Numbered from the stretch's first letter, positions 46,221 to 54,991 are shown. The stretch: 64,000 nucleotides of DNA from Streptomyces kanamyceticus (GCF_008704495.1 NZ_CP023699.1:9114001-9178000); one strand, 5' to 3'. Program-made: numbers and translations. Notes: generated by a model not told the origin, from the letters alone.

Positions 46221-46831
46221 GACCGCAGCGCCCGGTCGATCTCCAGGCACTTCTCGTAGTCGGGAAGGATCCCGGACGCCGCCGCCTCGGCCAGGGTGGG
46301 GGCCCCGGTGTCGCGTTCGGACATGATCGGGTCGATGTCCTCGGGGATCGGCAGTGCGAGCGCGGGGTCGAGCACGGAGAGGGCCAGCTCGTCCTCCTTC
46401 ACGTACTCGCCCGAGAGCATGTACGAGACGACCGTGTCGTCCTCCAGGGCGACGAAGGCGTGGGCGACGCCGACGGGGAAGTACATGGAGCGGGCGGCCG
46501 CCGGGTCGAGGACCACCGCGTCCGAGGTGCCGAAGGTGGGCGAGCCGACCCGGATGTCGAGGGCGATGTCCAGCGCGCGCCCGCGGCCGCAGTACACGTA
46601 CTTGGCGATGCCCGGCGGGCAGGCCGTGAAGTGCAGCCCGCGCACGACACCGCGCCGGGAGTTGCTGTGGTTCGTCTGGGCCACCCGGAACAGCGGGTGG
46701 CCCGCGGCCTCGACGAAGGCGCTCTCCTGGTAGGGAGAGACGAAGGTCCCGCGCTCGTCCCCGAAGACCCGCGGACTGAACTCGAAGGCGCCGTCGACGG
46801 CGAGTTTGCGTGACTGCATGGTGAAGGTCAT
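46217..46831 (-). CDS. dTDP-4-keto-6-deoxyhexose 3,5- or 5-epimerase (RmlC-like)
   Basis: A 204-residue cupin of the RmlC family. The catalytic base is His67 (VRGLHFTA), and Tyr137 (VVSYMLSGEY) is the likely acid; the FxxDxRG-like stretch GDERGTF and SNSRRGVVRG bind substrate. In deoxysugar pathways the enzyme inverts C-5 (and sometimes C-3), turning D-series intermediates into L-sugars; L-sugars are usual in anthracyclines. It is first in a unit with the 2,3-dehydratase and the GT helper. The 133-base gap upstream holds six 9-bp repeats. Confidence 0.92.
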   Translation of the reverse strand: MTFTMQSRKLAVDGAFEFSPRVFGDERGTFVSPYQESAFVEAAGHPLFRVAQTNHSNSRRGVVRGLHFTACPPGIAKYVYCGRGRALDIALDIRVGSPTFGTSDAVVLDPAAARSMYFPVGVAHAFVALEDDTVVSYMLSGEYVKEDELALSVLDPALALPIPEDIDPIMSERDTGAPTLAEAAASGILPDYEKCLEIDRALRS

Positions 46832-46897
46832 CTGTCCGTCTCCCGGGTGCTGCGTACGGTGATCGGCGAAATCTGCGCGGTACGGGGGAAGTTCTCG

Positions 46898-46951
46898 GTG
46901 TGCGAGGTGTGCGAGGTGTGCGTCGTGCGCGACGTGTGCGACGTGTGTGCG
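46898..46951. repeat. Six imperfect 9-bp tandem units between GT5 and the epimerase gene
   Basis: Units based on GTGTGCGAG begin at 46898, 46907, 46916, 46925, 46934 and 46943. They lie in the promoter-length gap before the epimerase gene and after the GT5 stop. The 9-bp period does not match the 11-bp SARP pattern. Confidence 0.8.
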
Positions 46952-46964
46952 GCGCGCGCGGTGG

Positions 46965-48266
46965 TCACGGCGACCTGCGGTATTCGGCCGTCAGCCGCTC
47001 CAGGACCGGTACGACGTCACGGGGCGCGGGCATGCTCAGCATCTCCCTGCGGATCCCGGCCGCGTTCTCGGCGAACGAGGGCTCCCCAAGGAGCCGGACG
47101 AGCATGCTCCGCAGCTCCGCCGCGGTGAACCGGTCGACGTCGGGCACGGCGAGTCCGCTGCCCGTCGACTCCACGTGGCGCGTCTTGTGGGCGTAGTCCC
47201 AGAGCAGGTCAGGAACGATGATCTGGGGGACGCCGTGGAGCTGGGAGGTCTGGAACGTGCCCGCGCCGCCCTGGTGGATGACGGCCGAACAGGTCGGAAG
47301 GAGCGCGTCCAGCGGGACGAAGTCCAGTACGCGGACGTTGTCCGGCACCTTCTCCAGACGCGCCAGCTGACCGGCCGACAAGGTGGCCACCACCTCGACG
47401 TCCAAGTCGGCGACGGAGGCGAGCAGTTCACCGACCGACGCCCGGTCGGCGCCGAGCACGTCCCGGCCGCTCCAGCCGAGGGTCAGGCACACCCGGGGCC
47501 GCTCCAGCGGCTCGCTCAGCCAGTCGGGCAGTACGGACGGGCCGTTGTAGGGGACGTAGCGCATCGGCACGTGGTGCTGGTCCGACGGCAGCCGCATGGA
47601 CGCGGGCACCGGGTCCACCGCCCACGTGCCGGTCACCACCTCTTCGGTGAACGGCAGGTCGTACCGGTCCAGGACACCGCCGAGCCAGTCGGCCAGCGGA
47701 TCGGCGCGCTCGGCGGCCGGGAGGAGGTCCCGTTCCCGCAGGAAGGTCTTCCGGGAGTGCGCGAGGAGGTCCGCGCCGAACAGCAGCCGGGCGTGGACCG
47801 CGCCGGCCGCCGTCGCGGCGATCGCCCCGGCGAACGTGTGGGTGTCCCAGAGGACCAGGTCGGGTTTCCACTGCCGGGCGAACCCGACCAGGTCGTCGAT
47901 CATCGCGCCCGACGAGAGCGCCGGGTAGACGTGATCGGCCATCAGCGCGAAGGCGTCGTGCAGGTAGGGATAGGTACGGTGTTCCGGGTCGAGGCCGGAA
48001 AGGTCGGCGTGGGTGAGGAAGTCCGGATCGCCGGGCACTTCCTCCTCGGTGTCGTCTCGCCGTCTGTTGGCCCCGGCCATCTGCACGTCCAGATCCAGGT
48101 TCTCGCCGACCCCGACGGCCATCAGCCCGGTGTGGGAGATGTACTCGACGAGATCCGGCTGGCTGGCCACGCACACGTCGTGGCCCGCCGAACGCAGGGC
48201 CCAGGCGAGCGGAATCTGGATGTGCAGGTGGGACTTGGCGGCGAAGGTCGTGAACAGGACCCGCAT
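46965..48266 (-). CDS. Glycosyltransferase GT5 (activator-dependent anthracycline type)
   Basis: A 433-residue GT-B glycosyltransferase with N-terminal MRVLFTTFAAKSHLHIQIPL and donor motif FVPLDALLPTCSAVIHQGGAGT, where His-Gln replaces the His-His or His-Gly seen in its paralogues. ATG 48266 is chosen over an upstream in-frame start because the conserved strand begins there and AGGAGAG-like bases precede it. An unusual acidic/Arg insert (RRRDDTEEEVPGD, near residues 82-95) sits in the acceptor region. It is separated from the ABC exporter upstream by a terminator. Confidence 0.9.
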   Translation of the reverse strand: MRVLFTTFAAKSHLHIQIPLAWALRSAGHDVCVASQPDLVEYISHTGLMAVGVGENLDLDVQMAGANRRRDDTEEEVPGDPDFLTHADLSGLDPEHRTYPYLHDAFALMADHVYPALSSGAMIDDLVGFARQWKPDLVLWDTHTFAGAIAATAAGAVHARLLFGADLLAHSRKTFLRERDLLPAAERADPLADWLGGVLDRYDLPFTEEVVTGTWAVDPVPASMRLPSDQHHVPMRYVPYNGPSVLPDWLSEPLERPRVCLTLGWSGRDVLGADRASVGELLASVADLDVEVVATLSAGQLARLEKVPDNVRVLDFVPLDALLPTCSAVIHQGGAGTFQTSQLHGVPQIIVPDLLWDYAHKTRHVESTGSGLAVPDVDRFTAAELRSMLVRLLGEPSFAENAAGIRREMLSMPAPRDVVPVLERLTAEYRRSP

Positions 48267-48329
48267 CAAGGACTCTCCTCTGCTTCTTCCGCCCCGAAGC
48301 GTGGCCAACGTCCCTCGCAGCCCGATCGA

Positions 48330-48368
48330 CGACGGCTGGACGCCCGCCCGGCGGGCGTCCAGCCGTCG
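48330..48368 (-). terminator. Hairpin terminator after the ABC exporter gene
   Basis: A 19-bp perfect inverted repeat (48330-48348 with 48350-48368, one central base) just after the exporter stop. The innermost pairs must open to form a loop. Confidence 0.88.
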
Positions 48369-48378
48369 CCGGGTCCGG

Positions 48379-50205
48379 TCAGCCCGTCACGGCCGAGTCC
48401 TCCTTCTCCCGGTCCTGGGTGATCGTCGCGATGCGCAGCGCCGCCACCAGGTCCCGGTACAGGTCGTCGGTGACGAGCAGTTCGTCGTGCGTACCGGTGG
48501 CCCGGCACAGACCGTCCTCCATGACGAGGATCTGGTCGGCGTCCACGACGGTGGAGAGCCGGTGCGCGATGGTGATCACGGCGCCCCTGGCGGCCACGCG
48601 CTCGACCGCGTCGTGGATCGCGGTCTCGGTCAGGCCGTCGAGCTGAGCGGTCGCCTCGTCGAGGAGGAGGATCTCCGGCTCGCCGACCAGGGCCCGCGCC
48701 AGCGCGATGCGCTGCCGCTCGCCGCCGGATATCACCGAGCCGTCGAGCGGGGTGTCGAGGCCCTGCTCCAGGGTGCGGACGCGGTCGTCGAGGCGGACGT
48801 CCCGCAGGACCGCCCACAGCGCCTCCTCGTCAGTGTCGGGGTGGGTGTAGAGCAGGTTCTGCCGCAGGGTGCCCGAGACGAGGGGGGTGTCCTGCTCGAC
48901 GTAGACGATCCGTTCGCGCAGGTCGGCGAGGACGTACTGGTCCAGCGGTACGCCGTCGAGCGAGATGACCCCGTTCTCCGCCTCCAGGAAGCGGAGCATG
49001 AGCGAGAACATCGTGGTCTTTCCGGCGCCGGAGGGGCCGACGATCGCGGTGTGGCCGCGCCGTGCGATGTCCAGGCGGACCCCGTTCAGCGCGCGGGGCG
49101 CGCCAGGACCGTACCGGGCGTGGACGTCGTGGAAGGCGAGCACCGGCGAGGCACCGCCGGTCACGGGGGCCAGGGACCGCGCGGGGACCGCCCGGGTGTC
49201 CTCGACGGGCAGTTCGTGGATCTCCCGGATCCTGGACGCGGCGGCGAGACCGGACTGGAGCAGCGAGACCGACTGGCTGAGCTGGGTCATCGGGTCGACG
49301 ATCAGGAAGGCGTACAGCAGGAAGGCGACGAGGCCCGACACGGTCAGCTCGCCGAGGCTCACCCGCCAGGCGCCGACACCGAGGATCGCCAGGATCGCGC
49401 CCTGGAAGCCGACACCGGTCAGCGTCCAGGTGAGGGCCTCGATCCGGACCGCCCGCATCCGCTGGCGGAAGGATTCCCGCGCCTCGTCGAGGATGCGGTC
49501 GCTCTCCCACCGCTCGGCCCGGCTCGCCTTCACCGTGCGGATGGCGCGCATGGCGCCCTCGAGAACGCCGCCGAGCCGCCCGATCGCGGCCTGCGCCTCC
49601 CGCTGCGCCGCCGCGAGCGGGCGCATGACCAGGCCGATCACCCCGGCGATCACGACGATCGTGACGAACATGACCAGGAGCAGGACCCAGTCGAGGGAGG
49701 CCATCAGCGCCAGCGAGCCGACGACCATGACCACCGCGCCGAAGAATTCGAGCGCGGTGGAGGAGGCGGCCTCCCGCAGCAGCAGGGTGTCGGAGGTGAC
49801 GCGGGTGACGAGTTCGCCGGGGGAGCGGCGGCCGAGGCCCCCGATCGGCACGTGCAGCAGCCGCTCCACCATGCCGACGCGGGCGTCGAGGACGATCTGC
49901 TCGGCCAGCCTGCCGAGCATGATCAGCCGGATCCAGCCCACGACCGAGCCGATGGCGAGCAGGCCGACCAGGATCCAGATGGACCGGGCGAGGGGGGAGT
50001 CGTCGGCGAGTCCGTCCAGGATCCCCTTGGTGGCCATCGGGGTGGCCAGTGTGGTGCCGGTGGTGATGGCGGTCAGTACGAAGGCTGTCAGCAAAGTCCA
50101 CCGGTGCGGGCGTACGAACGACCAGAGCACCCGCAGGTTGGAGAAGCGCTTCGGCGGCTTCTCGGGTGGCGAGGTCGCCGCCACCGTCGTGTCCTCCACG
50201 TTCAC
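48379..50205 (-). CDS. ABC exporter, fused membrane and ATPase domains
   Basis: A 608-residue half-transporter. Residues about 40-320 form the six-helix exporter domain and about 350-600 the ATPase, with Walker A GPSGAGKTT, Q-loop YVEQDTPLV, signature ISGGERQR, Walker B ILLLDEAT and H-loop AHRLS. It would act as a homodimer in the membrane to export the antibiotic or related drugs, giving self-resistance. It is divergent from a TetR-type regulator with a palindrome between them, a standard drug-efflux arrangement. No DrrA/DrrB-like separate pair is present in the window. Confidence 0.92.
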   Translation of the reverse strand: MNVEDTTVAATSPPEKPPKRFSNLRVLWSFVRPHRWTLLTAFVLTAITTGTTLATPMATKGILDGLADDSPLARSIWILVGLLAIGSVVGWIRLIMLGRLAEQIVLDARVGMVERLLHVPIGGLGRRSPGELVTRVTSDTLLLREAASSTALEFFGAVVMVVGSLALMASLDWVLLLVMFVTIVVIAGVIGLVMRPLAAAQREAQAAIGRLGGVLEGAMRAIRTVKASRAERWESDRILDEARESFRQRMRAVRIEALTWTLTGVGFQGAILAILGVGAWRVSLGELTVSGLVAFLLYAFLIVDPMTQLSQSVSLLQSGLAAASRIREIHELPVEDTRAVPARSLAPVTGGASPVLAFHDVHARYGPGAPRALNGVRLDIARRGHTAIVGPSGAGKTTMFSLMLRFLEAENGVISLDGVPLDQYVLADLRERIVYVEQDTPLVSGTLRQNLLYTHPDTDEEALWAVLRDVRLDDRVRTLEQGLDTPLDGSVISGGERQRIALARALVGEPEILLLDEATAQLDGLTETAIHDAVERVAARGAVITIAHRLSTVVDADQILVMEDGLCRATGTHDELLVTDDLYRDLVAALRIATITQDREKEDSAVTG

Positions 50206-50256
50206 GTGCAGACCCTTTCGCTAGGACAGCGTGTGCAGTACGTCCAAGACTCTAAA

Positions 50257-50274
50257 TGGAACATCGGTGTCCCA
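50257..50274. promoter_or_regulatory. Imperfect palindrome, candidate TetR operator
   Basis: TGGAACATCGGTGTCCCA is an 18-bp palindrome in which 14 of 18 positions are symmetric and the rest are transitions (TGGRACAYCGRTGTYCCA). It lies in an A/T-richer stretch between the divergent exporter and TetR genes. Confidence 0.6.
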
Positions 50275-50325
50275 AAATAGCATGTCGAGTTCCTGGATTG
50301 AATGTTGATCTGCTACGTTCGGCAC

Positions 50326-50937
50326 ATGAGTAGCGCATCTGTGGAGTCCGGAACGCGTGGTCGTACGCGTCGCGCCATCCTTGGGGCGGCCGCCGAAGTG
50401 CTCGCCAGGGACCGCGCCGCGACACTCGCCGACATCGCCAAGGCCGCGGAGGTCGGACGCAGCACGCTGCACCGCTACTTCCCCGACAGGGACGTCCTGG
50501 TCAAGGCGGCCGTGGCCGACGCCTACCTGGTGATCCAGCAGTCGATCCAGGACGCGTCGGTGGACGAGGGCCCGCCCGTGGAGGCCCTGCGCCGACTGGT
50601 CGCGGCGATGGTGGACACGGGCGACCGCCTGCTGTTCCTGTACGGCGACTCCAGCGTGCTCGAAGGCTTCGAGGCGGGCGACGAGGAGGCGGGAGCCGGG
50701 CCGGATTCCGTGGCGCAGATGATGACCGACCTGATCAAGCGCGGCCAGGCGGCGGGGGTGTTCGACCCGAGCGTCGCCGTGCAGTGGATCCAGGACACGG
50801 TGTGGGCCCTGGTCTACACCGGCTGTGACTCGGCGAGCCGCGGCGTGCTGCCGCGGCACGGAGTCGCCGCCGCGGTCATCCGCATGCTCGAGAACGGTAT
50901 CCGTGTACAGAGTCGAGGGGACGGTGAAGCGCAGTGA
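50326..50937 (+). CDS. TetR-family repressor, likely of the ABC exporter
   Basis: A 203-residue regulator. The helix-turn-helix is TLADIAKAAEVGRSTLHRYF (about residues 36-55); the C-terminal ligand-binding domain is acidic in the middle (EAGDEEAGAG). It is divergent from the exporter and overlaps the following NmrA-like gene by GTGA, so it is co-expressed with that enzyme. By family it should release its operator when a drug or pathway intermediate binds. ATG 50302 is an alternative start adding eight residues. Confidence 0.87.
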   Translation: MSSASVESGTRGRTRRAILGAAAEVLARDRAATLADIAKAAEVGRSTLHRYFPDRDVLVKAAVADAYLVIQQSIQDASVDEGPPVEALRRLVAAMVDTGDRLLFLYGDSSVLEGFEAGDEEAGAGPDSVAQMMTDLIKRGQAAGVFDPSVAVQWIQDTVWALVYTGCDSASRGVLPRHGVAAAVIRMLENGIRVQSRGDGEAQ

Positions 50938-51818
50938 CGATCTTGGTGACCGGCGCGACGGGGAACGTGGGCCGACGGGTGGTCGGGGAATTACTGAGGG
51001 CCGGTGAGGACGTCAGGGCGCTGACCCGCAGGCCGGACAGCGCGGGGCTGCCCGCCGGGGTGGAGGTCGTCGCGGGCGACATGGCGCGTCCGCAGACGCT
51101 GCGGGACGCCCTGACGGGAGTGGAGAGGATGTTCCTCTTCCCCGTCCTCGAAGCCGCCCAGGAAGTGATCGACCTGGCCGTGAAGGCAGGGGTGCGCAGG
51201 ATCGTGCTGCTCTCCTCCGCCACCGTCACCGCGGGCTGGGACACCGAGTACCACCTGCCCGTCGAGCGGGCCGTGGAGGCGTCCGGCGTGGAGTGGACCC
51301 ATGTCAGGCCCGGCGAGTTCGCGGTCAACTCCCTGCACATGTGGGGCCCTTCGGTCCGTGCGCGCCGCACCGTCGTCGAGCCGTACCCCGACCGCGTCGG
51401 CATCCCGATCCACGAGTGGGACATCGCCGACGTCGCGGCCGCCGCGCTCGTCGAGGAGGGGCACGTCGGCACCGCGTACACCCTGTCGGGGCCGGGTCCT
51501 GTCACTCCCCGCGAGCAGGTGGCCGCGATCGCCGAGGCCATCGGCGAGGAGATCCGCATCGAGACGGTGACCCCGGCCGAAGCCCGCGCCTTCTACCACG
51601 AGCAGGGCGGCTGGGCCGCGGCGAACGTCGACTTCCTCTTCGGCTACGAGGACTACTCCGGTGTGGAGTCGGACCCCGACGAGCCCGGCGATGCGGACGA
51701 GCCGGAGCAGGCGGAGCCCGAGACGGCCCCGGGCACGGTGACCGCCGACGCGGTCACGGGCCGGGCCCCGCGCTCGTACCTCACCTGGGCGCACGACCAC
51801 GCCGACGACTTCCGCTGA
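50934..51818 (+). CDS. NmrA-like NAD(P)-binding reductase, second of two paralogues
   Basis: A 294-residue atypical SDR with VTGATGNVGRRVVGELL and HVRPGEFAVNSL, related throughout to the protein at 39945-40772. It differs by an acidic insert of about 25 residues near the C-terminus (about 240-265, DPDEPGDADEPEQAEPE). The start GTG overlaps the TetR stop. Its role could be the C-7 ketone reduction or the quinone reduction that supports C-1 hydroxylation; sequence alone does not decide. A hairpin follows directly. Confidence 0.75.
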   Translation: MTILVTGATGNVGRRVVGELLRAGEDVRALTRRPDSAGLPAGVEVVAGDMARPQTLRDALTGVERMFLFPVLEAAQEVIDLAVKAGVRRIVLLSSATVTAGWDTEYHLPVERAVEASGVEWTHVRPGEFAVNSLHMWGPSVRARRTVVEPYPDRVGIPIHEWDIADVAAAALVEEGHVGTAYTLSGPGPVTPREQVAAIAEAIGEEIRIETVTPAEARAFYHEQGGWAAANVDFLFGYEDYSGVESDPDEPGDADEPEQAEPETAPGTVTADAVTGRAPRSYLTWAHDHADDFR

Positions 51819-51822
51819 GCGC

Positions 51823-51862
51823 CGCTGGAGTGCCCCCGCCCGCCCGCGGGGGCACTCCAGCG
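51823..51862 (+). terminator. Hairpin terminator after the TetR-NmrA unit
   Basis: A 16-bp perfect inverted repeat (51823-51838 with 51847-51862), beginning five bases after the stop codon. Confidence 0.9.
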
Positions 51863-51935
51863 CGATGCGAGCCGGATCCGCAGGCCCGCCTCTACGGTGG
51901 CCTCCGCACGCAAGGCACCGGCAGAGGAGTTGGGG

Positions 51936-53264
51936 ATGCGGATCCTGTTCACGACGTTCGCGGCACGGTCGCACATGTACGCCCAGGTGCCGCTGGCCTG
52001 GGCGCTTCGCTCGGCGGGGCACGACGTCCGGATCGCCGGGCAGCCCGACCTGGCCGACGACATCACCCGTACGGGACTGACCGCCGTTCCCCTCGGCCAG
52101 CCGCTCGACCAGGCCGCGGACGCGGCCACCATCGACGACCGGGCGCTCGAACCGGAGACCGCCGCCGACCCGCACGCGGTCGACATGACGACCTGGACCG
52201 AGATCCTCGACATCGCCGAGACCTCCCCGGACCGGCTCACCCCCGACTACACCCAGGGCGTGTTCGCCGCCTACGCCCCGCTCATCTTCCGGTACTTCTC
52301 CTGGGAGATGACCGATGACCTGGTCGATTACGCCCGCTGGTGGCAGCCCGACCTGATCATCTGGGACACCCTCACCTACGCGGGACCGATCGCCGCGCTC
52401 GCCTCCGGCGCCGCGCACGCCCGGCTCCTCTTCGGCCTCGACCTCGTCGGCGGCATGCGGCGCCACCATCTGGCGGGGCTGCGGAACCGGCCCGAAGTGC
52501 TGCGGGACGACCCGATGTCCGAGTGGCTCGGCTGGGCCCTCGCCGACCACGGCCTGTCCTTCACCGAGGAGGTCGTGACCGGGCAGTGGACCATCGACCC
52601 GGTGCCCGACTCGCTCGCCCTGCCGACCGACGGACTGCGCGTACCCGTGCGGTACGTCCCGTACAACGGGCCCTCCGTGCTGCCCGAATGGCTGCTCGAG
52701 CCCCCGAAGCGGCCCCGGGTCTGCGTCACCTTCGGCGTCTCCAACCAGGAAGTGTTCGGACGCGACCGGTCCTCCGTCGGCGACATCATCCGGACCGTCG
52801 CCACGCTCGACATCGAGGTCGTCGCCGCCCTGCACCCGGCGCAGGTGGCCAAACTCGGCGGGGACGTCCCCGACAACGTACGCGTGGTGAACTTCGTCCC
52901 CCTCGACGCCCTGCTGCCCACGTGCGCGGCCGTCATCAGCCACGGCGGCGCCGGTACTTCGCAGACCGCGCTCGCCCACGGGGTCCCGCAGATCTTCCTG
53001 CCCTGCATGATCTGGGACAGCGAGCGCAAGGCGCAGCGCATGGAGGAGTACGGAGCCGCGCTCCGGGTCGCCGACGTGGACGACGTCTCCGCCGCCGAAC
53101 TGCGCGCCCTGCTCGTACGGATCCTGGAGGACCCCTCCTTCGCCGAGCGGGCCGCTCGGCTGCGCGACGAGGTCATCGCCACCCCGGCGCCCGGTGACAT
53201 CGTGCCCGTGCTGGAGCGCCTGACGGCCCTGCACAGGCGCCCCAGCCCGCTGGCCGTCAGGTGA
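51936..53264 (+). CDS. Glycosyltransferase GT6 (activator-dependent anthracycline type)
   Basis: A 442-residue GT-B glycosyltransferase beginning MRILFTTFAARSHMYAQVPL, with AGGAG eight bases before the ATG. The donor motif is FVPLDALLPTCAAVISHGGAGT with HGVPQIFLPCM. It is a close paralogue of GT1, GT3 and GT5; with GT1 it also shares GVSxQEVFG in the donor-domain start. The gene has its own upstream gap and ends in an 8-base overlap with the convergent ABM-SDR gene. Confidence 0.9.
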   Translation: MRILFTTFAARSHMYAQVPLAWALRSAGHDVRIAGQPDLADDITRTGLTAVPLGQPLDQAADAATIDDRALEPETAADPHAVDMTTWTEILDIAETSPDRLTPDYTQGVFAAYAPLIFRYFSWEMTDDLVDYARWWQPDLIIWDTLTYAGPIAALASGAAHARLLFGLDLVGGMRRHHLAGLRNRPEVLRDDPMSEWLGWALADHGLSFTEEVVTGQWTIDPVPDSLALPTDGLRVPVRYVPYNGPSVLPEWLLEPPKRPRVCVTFGVSNQEVFGRDRSSVGDIIRTVATLDIEVVAALHPAQVAKLGGDVPDNVRVVNFVPLDALLPTCAAVISHGGAGTSQTALAHGVPQIFLPCMIWDSERKAQRMEEYGAALRVADVDDVSAAELRALLVRILEDPSFAERAARLRDEVIATPAPGDIVPVLERLTALHRRPSPLAVR

Positions 53265-54324
53265 GCGAGAGCCCGCCGTCCACCGGCACCACCACGCCGT
53301 TGGCGTAGGCGGCCTCGTCCCGCGCCAACTGCGTGATCCACCAGGCGATCTCCTCGGGCGTCCCCACCCGGCCCGCCGGGGCCTTGTCGCCCATCTGGTC
53401 GAGGAACCCGTCGTACTGCTCCGCGGACATGCCGCTCCGCACCCCGATGCCGCTGTTCACGACCCCCGGGGCAAGACCCACCACCCGCACCCCGCGCGGC
53501 GCCAGCTCCACGGCCCAGGTGCGGGTGAGGAAGTCCAGGGCCACCTTGCTCGCGCCGAAGACGCCCGCGCCCGGCCAGGTCCGCAGCCCCAGCGAGCCCG
53601 AGGTGCTGACGTTGACGACGGTGCCGCCGCTCGCCTCCAGCGCGTCCAGGGCCGCGCGCGTCAGGGAGATCGGCGCCAGCAGGTTCGTCGCGATCTGTGT
53701 CTCGTCGTCCTTGCGGGTGTGGTCGGCCAGGCCCCCGTGCAGGGACACGGCCGCGTTGTTGACCAGGACGTCGATCCGGCCGAAGGCGGCAAGGGCCCGC
53801 TCCACGACCTCATCGGCCGCACCGGGGGCGGTCAGATCGGCCACCGCGGTCCTGATGCCGTCGTGTCCCTCTGCGGTCTCGGCCAGGCTCGACTCCGTGC
53901 GCCCCACGACCAGAACGCGAGCGCCCTGCCCGGCGAAGGCGCGTGCGGTGGCCCGGCCGATGCCGGTGCCGCCGCCGGTGACCACCACCACGGGGGAGTG
54001 CCCGGACGGTGCGGGGCGCACCGTGCGGACCGGTGTGTAGAGCTGCGGATCACTGCTGCTCAGCTCGCCCAGGGCGGCCGCGTGTGCCTGGAACTCCGGC
54101 TGTCCTACGGCCCGTTGGAGCGAGGCGGCGTCGTCCCAGCGGGCGATGTTGACGTAACGCGTCGGGTCCTTGGTGCCCCGGACGAGCGTGTGCTCCCGGA
54201 AACCCGGCTGCCGGGCCATGAACTGCGAGGTCCGGGCGAAGGCCGCCTCGAATTCCTCCGGCGGGGCCGAGAGCGTGAAGGTGTTGACGAAGGTGACCCC
54301 GTCGCCGGGCTGGTGATCGGTCAT
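53257..54324 (-). CDS. ABM-SDR fusion: anthrone-oxygenase-like domain joined to a short-chain reductase
   Basis: A 355-residue two-domain protein. Residues about 10-100 look like an antibiotic biosynthesis monooxygenase (ABM) domain (FMARQPGFREHTLVRG and RYVNIARWDD), the cofactor-free fold that oxidises the anthrone to the anthraquinone (AknX, SnoaB). Residues about 110-355 are a classical SDR with TGGGTGIGRAT, NNAAVSLHGG and a Lys in FGASKVALDF; the usual catalytic Tyr position reads Phe (VFGASK), which is odd. The SDR part could supply the reduced quinone needed by the SnoaL2-like hydroxylase. ATG 54324 is chosen because GAGGGG is well spaced. Confidence 0.82.
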   Translation of the reverse strand: MTDHQPGDGVTFVNTFTLSAPPEEFEAAFARTSQFMARQPGFREHTLVRGTKDPTRYVNIARWDDAASLQRAVGQPEFQAHAAALGELSSSDPQLYTPVRTVRPAPSGHSPVVVVTGGGTGIGRATARAFAGQGARVLVVGRTESSLAETAEGHDGIRTAVADLTAPGAADEVVERALAAFGRIDVLVNNAAVSLHGGLADHTRKDDETQIATNLLAPISLTRAALDALEASGGTVVNVSTSGSLGLRTWPGAGVFGASKVALDFLTRTWAVELAPRGVRVVGLAPGVVNSGIGVRSGMSAEQYDGFLDQMGDKAPAGRVGTPEEIAWWITQLARDEAAYANGVVVPVDGGLSLT

Positions 54325-54505
54325 GTGCGGCACACCCCTCTGAAAGGTCTACGGCTGGGCCGGGCCAGCATGGGCGACGCCTCTCGCGGCCCGCTGGGGG
54401 CCGGTTGGACGGCATCGAGCGGATGTCGACGCATCGGCGACCGCCGGCTGTCACGTTCGGCCCAGGCAGTACCGGCCGACGACGAGACCAACCGGAGTGC
54501 AGCTG

Positions 54506-54940
54506 ATGAGCCATCAAATAGATGCCGTACGACGAGTGATCAACGCCTTCAACACCGGAGAGGCCGACGACGCGGGCGAGTACCTCCACGAGGAGTACCT
54601 GAACCCGGCCACGCAGGAGCACGGCATTCCGCCGGGCCCCGCCGGGTTCGGCATGATCGTCAAGTGGGTGCGGATGACCTTCTCCGACGAGGCCCACCTC
54701 GAAGAGGTCAGGATCGAGGAGAAGGGCGAGTGGGTCCGCGCCTACCTGGTGCTCTACGGACGGCACGTCGGAAACCTCGTCGGCTTCGCCCCCACCGGCC
54801 GTAAGTTCGCGGGCGAGCAGGTCCACCTCTTCCGCTTCGTCGACGGGAAGATCCGGGACCACCGGGACTGGCCGGAGTTCCAGAGCACCTTGCGCCAGCT
54901 CGGCGAGCCGTGGCCGGAGGCGGGCGGCTGGCGCCCGTAG
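54506..54940 (+). CDS. SnoaL-type polyketide cyclase (fourth-ring closure)
   Basis: A 144-residue protein with the same length as SnoaL, the nogalonic acid methyl ester cyclase. The catalytic acid/base Asp121 of SnoaL is present at the same number (KIRDHRD121WP). Further matching segments are YLNPATQEHG, YLVLYGRHVG and GEQVHLFR. It closes the fourth ring by an intramolecular aldol reaction without cofactor. The ATG at 54506 has GGAG eight bases upstream; a GTG at 54497 is also in frame. The stereochemistry at C-9 (SnoaL versus AknH type) needs active-site comparison. Confidence 0.93.
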   Translation: MSHQIDAVRRVINAFNTGEADDAGEYLHEEYLNPATQEHGIPPGPAGFGMIVKWVRMTFSDEAHLEEVRIEEKGEWVRAYLVLYGRHVGNLVGFAPTGRKFAGEQVHLFRFVDGKIRDHRDWPEFQSTLRQLGEPWPEAGGWRP

Positions 54941-54991
54941 CCGCACAGAGGCGGCCGGAGGTGCCCGCGCGGGCGACCGTCCGGCGGCCTC

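Noticed and set aside
46898..46951. CRISPR array or SARP boxes
   Set aside because: Units are only 9 bp without spacers, and the period is not 11 bp.
46847..47128. Cys-rich plus-strand frame (VCEVCEVC-type repeats) as a small gene
   Set aside because: The cysteines come only from the 9-bp GTGTGCGAG repeat; most of the frame runs antisense through GT5 and has no ribosome-binding site.
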